Below, one piece after another: positions 1-7,063 of a stretch of 64,000 bases of DNA. The notes under the pieces are model-generated. The model was not told where the DNA came from. It did not search any database and saw nothing but the letters and a program-made list of their open reading frames with translations. The stretch comes from an uncultured Lachnospiraceae bacterium (GTDB lineage: Bacteria > Bacillota > Clostridia > Lachnospirales > Lachnospiraceae), in the NCBI GenBank assembly GCA_910577645.1, contig CAJTOL010000017.1, positions 1 through 64,000 of the forward strand. Reading direction: 5' to 3'. Position numbers and translations under genes: made by a program. Numbering within the stretch: the stretch's first letter is position 1; each line of letters begins with the position of its first letter.

Positions 1-59
1 AAAACAAGTAAAATCCCTGCTACAGTTGAATTGAACCTTTAGAAAAAATCTGAGAGTTG

Positions 60-400
60 AATTCAGCTGTGGCAGGAAAGCTGAAAAGTATGAGGAGCAG
101 GCTGGGGAAACGTCCGCCGCAAGGTGCTGGCTTGCGGATCATACAGAACGGGTCAGTAAGACTTAAGACAAAGAATGAGCCAGTAGTCGGCAGGAATCAT
201 CACCATAGGGCAAGACCCTGACAAGGAGCTAAGCTGACACCCTGGTTATGGACAGGCGGGACGAAGGAAGTTAGGACCCTGCAGAAATGCGGGTGATCCT
301 GGTAGACACGGGAGGTTCGCTGCCGTAGATGGATGGGTATACACAAGGCCATGTAAAACAGAAAAGCAAGACGTTTTACTTCGTGTACCCAGAACCAGCT
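60..400 (+). ncRNA. structured RNA-like region, class unresolved
   Basis: No convincing coding frame, but dense nested complementarity. CAGCT 64-68 pairs with AGCTG 79-83. GTATGA 88-93 pairs with TCATAC 139-144 and encloses a perfect 7-bp hairpin (CCGCAAG 117-123, CTTGCGG 131-137). ACCCUGCA-GAAA-UGCGGGU at 276-294 closes on a GNRA-type tetraloop. A long 3' hairpin pairs 335-344 with 383-390 and 353-359 with 373-379. This looks like a large ornate RNA. HEARO/omega-RNA-type RNAs, which can stand without a nuclease gene, and a group II intron fragment are both possible; I see no domain V and no IscB/IsrB gene downstream. Strand is inferred from the GAAA loop orientation and the downstream genes. 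The ends are approximate. Confidence 0.42.
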
Positions 401-528
401 ATTTTCGTACCAGATACAGAGAAATACCCATACCAATGGCTCTTTCTTCTGAGATATTTATTGATAGTATATCGAAAAATCCTTGATTTTCAAGGAAAAA
501 AGACTTGACTAAATAGGGAGGCGATAAC

Positions 529-780
529 ATGAAGGTTACTGCATTAGTCCAGGTTCTTGGAAAAGTTCAAAAACCTTGGAAAGATTCTGAAGGAAACGAA
601 AAAATATCATATAGCGCCAATATCATGCAAGATAATGGCACTATTATCGATACTCTTCGTTTAACCAAAGAACAGTTTGAATCCATGGAGCCTAATAAGC
701 CATACATACTTTATGCTGAATACGGCACAGGCAAAAATGGCGGATATTTGCGTATCGCTGGCATTCAGCCAGCAAAATAA
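529..780 (+). CDS. small SSB-like/OB-fold protein of the integrated element
   Basis: An 83-residue protein with a strong site GGGAGG upstream of ATG. It is beta-rich and reads like the core of a single-strand-binding OB-fold (start MKVTALVQVLGKVQ, then a charged hairpin and YSANIMQDNGT). It is the first gene of the cassette that continues with a membrane protein, an FtsK-like ATPase, Rep and integrase, so a role in protecting or processing the element's single-stranded DNA is reasonable. A small hairpin (CCTTGA 481-486, TCAAGG 490-495) lies just upstream. The function is inferred from fold-like pattern and context; no diagnostic catalytic residue is expected. It could also be an uncharacterised accessory replication protein. 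Confidence 0.55.
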   Translation: MKVTALVQVLGKVQKPWKDSEGNEKISYSANIMQDNGTIIDTLRLTKEQFESMEPNKPYILYAEYGTGKNGGYLRIAGIQPAK

Positions 781-838
781 TTACAAGTGCCCCTGTCTCA
801 ATGGCAGGGGCAGGAAAGGAGATAAAAAATGGGGAATC

Positions 839-1501
839 TTGATTCTTAAGATTCTAGCTATCCTAATTTTAACCGTATGCACAGGCATGGTTATCTTTAT
901 TCTTGCCAGTGCAATAATTAGTAATCTCGAAAAAATCATCATTACCATTGGCTCTGTCGACTGTATTACAGCTATTTTCCTTAACTTTTTTAAGAAGAAA
1001 GAGCCTGCCCCGGCGTTACCAGACAACTCTATCATAGAATATGACCCTATTTCTTTGGAATCCACCTATAAGATGCTCCGCCAAAACCTTTGTTCTGTGA
1101 TTGGGGATACCGCAGAAATTACCAAGTTGAGAAAGCCTGTAACGTTAAGCCAGGTGGATGCTCCTACACATTTTGATATTGTTTCGAAATGTGCCATTTA
1201 TCACTTCCTTGTTCTAAAGCTGGCCGAAGAGATTGACCCCTTTACAATTACAGGTATTCTTCAAAATGCTATCGAACAGCGGCTAAATAACAATGAGGCT
1301 GAAGGCATAACACAAACCAGTTTTTTCTATAACGGGCAAGTCTATCCATCCATTATGGTTGACAGGGTTCAAGATCTTGGCAACTACATCCAGGTGGATG
1401 TCGCGATTGCAAGCGAATATTATTGCAAATACCGCGAGCGCCGTATTTACAATAACATGGCTCAATCCAATTCCGGAAGGCCGCAGGATAAATATTTCTA
1501 A
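839..1501 (+). CDS. membrane protein of the integrated element, start unresolved
   Basis: The frame encodes about 220 residues: two hydrophobic helices at the N terminus (roughly residues 1-22 and 25-40), then KKKEPAPALP and a soluble domain of about 170 residues with no motif I recognise. The best ribosome site (AAAGGAG 815-821) points to ATG 829, but that start reads only six codons (MGNLDS) before TAA. The long frame is offset by +1. TTG 839 is the first usable in-frame start after the upstream stop; ATG 887 is the next and would remove the first helix. A 1-nt indel or a +1 slip at TCT-TAA-G would fuse ATG 829 to the long frame. The stop overlaps the next ATG (TAATG). It probably partners the FtsK-like ATPase at the membrane. 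Confidence 0.55.
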   Translation: MILKILAILILTVCTGMVIFILASAIISNLEKIIITIGSVDCITAIFLNFFKKKEPAPALPDNSIIEYDPISLESTYKMLRQNLCSVIGDTAEITKLRKPVTLSQVDAPTHFDIVSKCAIYHFLVLKLAEEIDPFTITGILQNAIEQRLNNNEAEGITQTSFFYNGQVYPSIMVDRVQDLGNYIQVDVAIASEYYCKYRERRIYNNMAQSNSGRPQDKYF

Positions 1502-2247
1502 TGATGAAAAACATTGAATTATTTATCCAGGAAGATTTTTATCATCATGGAGTCATGCAGTATGTTCCTTGGAATCCGGCCACAGCTCCGCATATTGTAA
1601 TATTCGGGGCCACCGGAACTGGCAAAACCTATGCCACCAAGTTAATGCTGGGCCGTATTTCCATACAATGCCCAGATTCCTGTATCTATGTATGTGATTT
1701 TAAAGGCGATTCCGATTTTTCCTTTTTAGAGGGGGAATCCCGTTTCTTCCGGTTCTTCGATTGTGAAAAAGGGCTGTCCATCTTCTATGATGAATTCCAA
1801 AAGCGCCAGTCCGGCCAGGACAGCCGCCGCCATTTCCTGCTCCTCTTTTTTGATGAATGGGCCAGCTATATACTAAACCTGGATAAAAAGAAGGCAGAGG
1901 ACGAAAAGAAAAAGCTGGCTTCTTTATTAATGCTGGGACGTTCCTTTAACGTCCATGTACTTATCAGCCAGCAGAGGGTAGACGCTTCTTATTTTAACGC
2001 CGCACGGGATAACTTCAATTTGGTAGTTGCCCTGGGCAACTTATCAGAAGAGGGGAAGGAAATGATGTTCCGTGAATTTAAAGACAGGATGAAGCCAGAC
2101 CGGAAACAGGGAACCGGTTACATGCTTACCAACGGGACGGATTTTACCCCTATTCTGGTTCCATCTATCTCCAACATGGAACGCCTGCACCACTGTATCA
2201 AGCAGGCTGTAACCCGTTTACCTTTGCCGGGGGCGTGCAAAGCGTAA
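1501..2247 (+). CDS. FtsK/TcpA-like DNA-translocation ATPase
   Basis: A 248-residue P-loop ATPase. Walker A GATGTGKT is near residue 36 and Walker B LLLFFDEW near residue 117, followed by MLGRSFNVHVLISQQR, the sensor-type stretch of FtsK/VirD4/TcpA coupling ATPases. It is shorter than a full FtsK (no N-terminal membrane domain, no gamma domain); the preceding membrane protein may supply the anchor. The start overlaps the upstream stop, so the two are translationally coupled. The likely job is moving element DNA, for conjugal transfer or partition. This family sits beside Rep genes in many Gram-positive integrative elements. Confidence 0.75.
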   Translation: MMKNIELFIQEDFYHHGVMQYVPWNPATAPHIVIFGATGTGKTYATKLMLGRISIQCPDSCIYVCDFKGDSDFSFLEGESRFFRFFDCEKGLSIFYDEFQKRQSGQDSRRHFLLLFFDEWASYILNLDKKKAEDEKKKLASLLMLGRSFNVHVLISQQRVDASYFNAARDNFNLVVALGNLSEEGKEMMFREFKDRMKPDRKQGTGYMLTNGTDFTPILVPSISNMERLHHCIKQAVTRLPLPGACKA

Positions 2248-2282
2248 GCCCCCGGTCGCAGGCGGCAAAGCCGCCTGCCCTT

Positions 2283-2316
2283 ACCGAAGTTGTGCTAGTA
2301 TTACCACAACTTCGGT
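2283..2316 (+). other. putative rolling-circle origin: CRESS-type stem-loop with TAGTATTAC
   Basis: A perfect 12-bp stem (ACCGAAGTTGTG 2283-2294, CACAACTTCGGT 2305-2316) displays the ten-base loop CTAGTATTAC. The last nine bases (2296-2304) are TAGTATTAC, the nonanucleotide found in the origin loop of nanoviruses and several circoviruses (geminiviruses use TAATATTAC), which CRESS-type Rep nicks between T7 and A8. It sits about 100 bases upstream of a CRESS-type rep in the same element. Family knowledge plus this exact motif make an origin very likely; nicking is not shown. Confidence 0.8.
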
Positions 2317-2416
2317 GCCAGTGTCAAAAATTAATAAAACCCTTTATTATCAATGGCTCCAGCATATACCCATTTTGTGTCATCTCTGTGCCGGAGCCAT
2401 AGAAAGGAACTATCCT

Positions 2417-3324
2417 ATGTCAACAGTCAAAAGAAAGAAAAAAATAATCAATAACCGGCGGAGCCGGAAATATCAGATAACTATTAATAATCCGGAAAAA
2501 CACAAAAACTGCTCTCGTCAGGCAATCAAGAAAAAATTAAAACAATGGGAACATATCACCTACTGGTGCATGTGTGACGAGACAGCAGAGGAAAACCGTT
2601 CTTATATTTTAAAAGAAGGAAAATGGAAGGATACGGAAAAAAGGAGACCAATCTGAGAGATACCTTTGAAGAATGGGGAACCATGCCCAAGGCAGGACAG
2701 GGGAGGCGCAATGATTTAGCAAATCTTTACCAGATGATTAAAGACGGATACTCCAATGTTGAAATTATGGAAATGAATCCAGACAATCTTTTAAATCTGC
2801 AACACATAGACAAGGCCCGTCTTGAAATCCTGTCCAATCAGTACCGGACACAAAGACGTACCAATCTCCTTGTTACTTACGTATCCGGCCCCACCGGCTA
2901 CGGAAAATCCAGACAGATTTTAGACACTCATGGAGATTCCGACGTCTATCGTGTAACAGATTACAAACACCCCTTCGATACTTATTCAGGAGAAGATGTA
3001 CTTGTATTTGAGGAATTCAGGAACGATCTGCCTATTGGAATCATGCTGAATTATTTGGATATTTATCCTTTGCAGCTTCCAGCCCGTTACAATAACCGGC
3101 AGGCGTGCTATAACTTTGTTTATCTGGTTTCAAATTGGAAACTGGAAGACCAATACCACAATATCTCTTCCGAACAGCCAGCTACATGGAAGGCATTTAT
3201 CCGGCGAATTCACAAAATACGTATCTATACGTCCCCTGGAATATGGACAGAATTTAACACGAATGACTATCTGAACGGTTTCCGACCGGCAGATATCAAT
3301 GAAGTACCTTTTAATAACAATTAA
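2417..3324 (+). pseudogene. rep: CRESS-type Rep (HUH endonuclease + SF3 helicase), broken
   Basis: ATG 2417 has AAAGGAA upstream. The first frame (stop at 2656) shows Rep motif I ITINNPE, then YWCMCDE followed directly by NRSYILKEGKW, which corresponds to motif III (YxxKEG). The stretch that normally separates them and carries the metal-binding HxH motif II is missing, an apparent in-frame deletion of roughly 40-50 codons. The reading frame then shifts near 2635-2650 in an A-rich run. The second frame (from about 2623) continues with TNLRDTFEEWG and an SF3 helicase: Walker A GPTGYGKS near residue 90 of that frame and Walker B VLVFEEF. Related bacterial Reps are the plasmid/integrated (pCRESS-type) relatives of CRESS-DNA virus Rep. 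The helicase half is intact, but the nickase half cannot work as it stands. Confidence 0.82.
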
Positions 3325-3507
3325 TTAAAAACAGGCATTGGAATATCCTAATTATATAACTATCATTATAATAAATAACATTACTATTTTAAAAACCTAT
3401 TTAAAAATATTCTATCTTATCATTCATTAATTATTAATCATCTCATTCATTATCAAATAAATTTCCAAAAATCTTTTCATTCCTTCGCCTGCTTTAAGGT
3501 GATGTAA

Positions 3508-4722
3508 ATGGACACTTTAAAAAATCCTTCAGAAACTTTTCCTCTTTCTTTATTGAAAGATGCCATAGACTACGGTATAATTTCTGTAGACAGTGTGCTT
3601 GGTACGCTTATGTCTACAAAAAGAGAGAAAATCAAAAAAATACATGCCTATGCAATCACTCCGCCATCCAAAGAAGGCGGCCGCTGGCAGACCTGCTACA
3701 AAGGGCCTGACGGCAGGCGTAAAAATATCAAAGCACATTCAGAAGAAGAGTTATTGGATAAACTAATTCCTATCTACTTCCAAAACCTGCACCTTGACAA
3801 AATGACGTTTCATGAACTATATGAAGAATGGCTGGAATACAAAAAGGGCGTAACCAACAGCCCCAATACCATCAAGCGCCATAAACAGCACTACCGGAAA
3901 TATTTTGAACCATCTTCACTGGATGGAAAGAAGATCCGTCATGTAGATGAACTTCTGCTAGAGGCAGAGTGCAACCGCATTGTCAAAGAATTTAACCTTC
4001 CGCGTAAAGAATGGTGCAATATCAAAACGATTCTGAATGGCATGTTCGAGTATGCCGTTAGAAAAAAATATCTGACAGAAAATCCTATGGATAAGGTGAA
4101 GATACTTGTAAAGTTTAAGCAGGTGGTAAGGAAGACCGGCAAAACAGAGACCTATAATTCGGATGAATTGAAGGAATTGAACCTTTACCTTGACTGTATG
4201 TATATGGAAACAGGAGACAGGGCCTTTCTGGCTGTCAAACTGAACTTTCTGCTGGGCCTGCGTGTTGGAGAACTGGTAGCTTTAAAGTGGGAGGATTACT
4301 GCAACATCAACCATCTTCATATCGTGCGTGAAGAAGTTAGAAATCAGGATACAAACCAATATGAGATTGTAGAACACACCAAGACAAACCGCGACCGTTT
4401 TGTGGTTCTGGTTCCAAAGGCAGTCAATCTTTTACAAAAGCTGGACCGGGACGGAGACTATATTTTCATGAGGGACGGAAACCGTATTACTTCAAGACAG
4501 ATAGCTTATGTCCTAGAAAAATACGCACAGCGTCAGGGAGTAGCAACCAAGTCCACCCACAAGATGCGGAAAACCTTTGCCAGCAACCTAAATGCCAACG
4601 GAGTGCCATTAGACTGTATACGGGAACTGTTAGGGCACAGCAGTCTATCCACAACCTTGGGCTATATCTACAATCCATTGACGGAAAAAGAGACTTATGA
4701 CCTCATTTCCAAAGCTTTGTAG
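3508..4722 (+). CDS. int: tyrosine-family site-specific integrase
   Basis: 404 residues with AAGGTG before ATG. An N-terminal arm-binding region (YKGPDGRRKNI, residues about 65-80) and a SAM-like core-binding domain (about 95-190) precede the catalytic domain. The tyrosine-recombinase residues are all visible: Arg in GLRVGELVALKW, Lys in EHTKT, His/Arg in HKMRKTF, His in LGHSSLSTT and the nucleophile Tyr in LGYIYNP. It ends 78 bases before the 3' end of tRNA-Gly, the usual place for an integrase next to its attachment site. It catalyses integration and excision of the element. A 183-bp AT-rich gap separates it from rep. The left attachment site appears to be outside the window. Confidence 0.93.
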   Translation: MDTLKNPSETFPLSLLKDAIDYGIISVDSVLGTLMSTKREKIKKIHAYAITPPSKEGGRWQTCYKGPDGRRKNIKAHSEEELLDKLIPIYFQNLHLDKMTFHELYEEWLEYKKGVTNSPNTIKRHKQHYRKYFEPSSLDGKKIRHVDELLLEAECNRIVKEFNLPRKEWCNIKTILNGMFEYAVRKKYLTENPMDKVKILVKFKQVVRKTGKTETYNSDELKELNLYLDCMYMETGDRAFLAVKLNFLLGLRVGELVALKWEDYCNINHLHIVREEVRNQDTNQYEIVEHTKTNRDRFVVLVPKAVNLLQKLDRDGDYIFMRDGNRITSRQIAYVLEKYAQRQGVATKSTHKMRKTFASNLNANGVPLDCIRELLGHSSLSTTLGYIYNPLTEKETYDLISKAL

Positions 4723-4757
4723 CCTGTCTACAACTGTCTACAGCCTGTAGTACACAC

Positions 4758-4794
4758 AAAAATGCCAGGAACCTTGTATTTTCAAGTCCTGGCA
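4758..4794 (-). terminator. terminator of the tRNA operon
   Basis: Read on the minus strand, TGCCAGGA (4787-4794) and TCCTGGCA (4763-4770) form an 8-bp stem followed by TTTTT (4758-4762), directly downstream of tRNA-Gly. The attachment site of the element probably lies in or next to this stretch. Confidence 0.7.
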
Positions 4795-4799
4795 AAAAA

Positions 4800-4871
4800 A
4801 GCGCGAGACGGGATTCGAACCCGCGGCCCCCACCTTGGCAAGGTGGTGCTCCACCACTGAGCCACTCGCGC
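4800..4871 (-). tRNA. tRNA-Gly (GCC)
   Basis: The reverse complement folds as a complete cloverleaf. It has GCGCGAG/CTCGCGC acceptor arms, a D-arm GGCTCAGTGGTGGAGC, an anticodon arm CCACC-TTGCCAA-GGTGG with anticodon GCC, and a T-arm with GGTTCGAATCC. CCA is not encoded. The integrase gene points at its 3' end, making this the likely integration target. Confidence 0.95.
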
Positions 4872-4919
4872 ATAATAAAATATAAAATTATCACTATAGT
4901 ACGACACCGCTATAGCCAA

Positions 4920-4992
<73 letters not shown>

Positions 4993-5091
4993 TTCCTCAA
5001 GAACGAGTTTAATTATATTCGATAAAACGATAATTGTCAAGTTCTATTTTGTATTTTTGAAGAAACTTTAAAAAGCTGGTGATTATCCAAA

Positions 5092-5153
5092 GAGATGCTG
5101 CAAAATGAAACCAATGGTAATAGACCCCCCTTTACTTCATTTTGCGTCATCTC
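5092..5153. repeat. dispersed inverted-repeat copy A, terminator-like
   Basis: Arms GAGATGCTGCAAAATGAA (5092-5109) and TTCATTTTGCGTCATCTC (5136-5153) pair with two mismatches around a 26-base loop. It lies just after the stop of the GlgX-like gene on the minus strand. The arm sequence recurs at about 29.0, 53.4 and 58.2 kb, and as a half copy at 23.3 kb. Confidence 0.75.
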
Positions 5154-5190
5154 CTTCTTTTTGTTCTTCCTTCGGCGGGACAATACAGGC

Positions 5191-7029
5191 TTACTTTCCC
5201 ATAAATACCACTATTGTTCTGGCCGGAACCATAAAGTGCTTTTGCTTTTCCAGCATCAGCTCTTTTCCTTCTTCGTAAATGCCGTTACGGCTTCCTTCAT
5301 TCGTGTTGATCGCTATATGCCATTTCTTACCTTTTGGAAGGTTGGGGAGAGAAAATTCATGAGGCTCCCAGTGCATATTGTAGGCAACAAAGAAAGAATC
5401 ATCCGGGGAACCGTCTGCCTTGGCAGCATATTTTCCACAGTACATAATTCCCAGCTGACGGCGGAAGTTCTCGAACTCCGGACACCAGGCTTTCACTCCA
5501 TGATAAGAAACGTCCGGGTGTCCGCAGCCCAAATAATCCATGATCCGGGGCTCCTGAACCATATGGAACACTCCGTGCTTCTTGCGGAATTCAATAGCAA
5601 ATTTCACAAATTCAAATATATCTCTATTGGTATTCAGCAGATTCCAGTTAAGCCACGAGATCTCATTGTCCTGACAATAGGAATTGTTGTTTCCACCCTT
5701 GGTTCGGCCAAATTCGTCTCCTGCCATAAACAGCGGAACTCCCTGGCTTAATACCAGAAGAAGCACTGCATTGCGAATCTGCTTACGGCGCATTTCCACC
5801 ACTTTTTTCTTGCGGGTAGGGCCTTCTACACCGCAGTTCCAGGAAAAGTTGTAATCTACTCCATCCCTGTTGTTTTCACCGTTGGCTTCGTTGTGCTTTC
5901 TATCATAAGACACCATATCCATCAGCGTAAATCCATTTACATTGGCCATATAATTAATGATACCGCGATCTTTGGGATTCCGCCGGCTTCGGTATACCAA
6001 GCCGTTAATCTGATCCTCGTCACCCTTTAACAGCCGCCGCATATCCGTCTCAAATCCGTCATTATATTCTGCCAGCCGCTTACCCTGACCGGAGTTTGCA
6101 ATTCCCTCCCAGCTGTCTGCCCACAGCTTCACCCGGCTTAAATACGGATCTCTGGCCAAAAGCTCCTTGGGAGCAAAGCCAATGAGATGAAAGCCATCTA
6201 CATGGTACTCTCTGGCCCAATAGCGGGCTACATCCAGGGCATAGGCCGGTTCCTCAAAGCCAGTAAAAAACAAGTCCATTATCAGCTCAATTCTGGCTTT
6301 GTGAAGCGCCTTTATCAGATCCTTCAGCTCATCCGGGTTCTTTTCCCTGCCGGAGCAATAGGAGGCCTTAGGCGCCATACGCTGACCGGTTACAAACCCC
6401 CAATAGTTCAGTTTTCCCGTAGGTTCATCCTTCTCATAAGGGTTTTTCATGACCCCTTCCGGCATCATAACCTCTTGAAATTCCGTAGCCGGCATCAACT
6501 CAACTGTAGTAATTCCCAGCTCCTGCAAATAAGGAATCTTTTCCTGAATTCCCGCAAAGTATCCTCTGTTTTCCACTTTAGACGAGGGATGTTTGGTAAA
6601 GCCTCTGGTGTGAATCCGATAAATCACGCTGTTCTCATAGGGGTGTTCTAAAGGCACATCTCCTTCCCAATCATAGGCTTCCGACCGTATCCTGGCCCTG
6701 GAAATATTTTTCACCTGGGCAAAATTCCCCCAAGCTTCCCGGCCTGTAAACGCCTTTCCGTAAGGATCTTCTTTTAAAATCCCATCCATCTCATAGCAGT
6801 ATTCTATTCCGATAAAATCCCCGGAAACCGTCATATTCCAGACATCCCCAATCCTGTTTTCCAAGGGAAACAAAAGCCTTGCATCCGGTTTTTTCCTTCC
6901 CCTTGAAAACAGCACCAATGCACATGCCTCACTCCTGGAGACGACAGAAAAATGCGCCCCGCCGTTGATGACCGTAACCCCCATTGGGTAAAACATTCTG
7001 TCATCTTTCACTATTGTGTACTTTTCCAT
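5191..7029 (-). CDS. GlgX-like GH13 protein with lost catalytic residues
   Basis: 612 residues from the ATG preceded by GGGAGATGAGG; a longer frame would run into the ABC-F gene. The order is that of glycogen-debranching/isoamylase proteins: an N-terminal CBM48-like domain (about 1-120), then a GH13 barrel starting at YRIHTRGFTKH, an SYDRKHN-type loop and C-terminal GDEFGRTKGGNNNSYCQDN. The catalytic positions are changed. Region II reads DGFHLIG where active enzymes have DGFRFD, region III reads LWADSWE instead of LIAEPWD, and region IV reads ANVNGFTL instead of AHDGFTL. So nucleophile, acid/base and stabiliser are replaced by Ile, Asp and Asn (my alignment by eye). It may bind glycogen or starch without cutting it. 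It is the last gene after exoA and ABC-F. Confidence 0.85.
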   Translation of the reverse strand: MEKYTIVKDDRMFYPMGVTVINGGAHFSVVSRSEACALVLFSRGRKKPDARLLFPLENRIGDVWNMTVSGDFIGIEYCYEMDGILKEDPYGKAFTGREAWGNFAQVKNISRARIRSEAYDWEGDVPLEHPYENSVIYRIHTRGFTKHPSSKVENRGYFAGIQEKIPYLQELGITTVELMPATEFQEVMMPEGVMKNPYEKDEPTGKLNYWGFVTGQRMAPKASYCSGREKNPDELKDLIKALHKARIELIMDLFFTGFEEPAYALDVARYWAREYHVDGFHLIGFAPKELLARDPYLSRVKLWADSWEGIANSGQGKRLAEYNDGFETDMRRLLKGDEDQINGLVYRSRRNPKDRGIINYMANVNGFTLMDMVSYDRKHNEANGENNRDGVDYNFSWNCGVEGPTRKKKVVEMRRKQIRNAVLLLVLSQGVPLFMAGDEFGRTKGGNNNSYCQDNEISWLNWNLLNTNRDIFEFVKFAIEFRKKHGVFHMVQEPRIMDYLGCGHPDVSYHGVKAWCPEFENFRRQLGIMYCGKYAAKADGSPDDSFFVAYNMHWEPHEFSLPNLPKGKKWHIAINTNEGSRNGIYEEGKELMLEKQKHFMVPARTIVVFMGK

Positions 7030-7063
7030 CTCTGCCTCATCTCCCATATCTCTTTGTAATGGT

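Noticed and set aside
200..436. 78-codon frame on the minus strand
   Set aside because: It lies across the structured RNA region, has no ribosome site and has Trp/Phe-rich, protein-unlike composition.
481..4790. Attachment-site repeat: CCTTGATTTTCAAGG at 481 resembles CCTTGTATTTTCAAG at 4772
   Set aside because: The match is short, A/T-rich and palindromic; no copy of the tRNA-Gly 3' end is seen near 1-500, so the left end is more likely outside the window.
5095..5751. 218-codon plus-strand frame
   Set aside because: Antisense to the end of the GlgX-like gene, begins inside repeat copy A and lacks a ribosome site.
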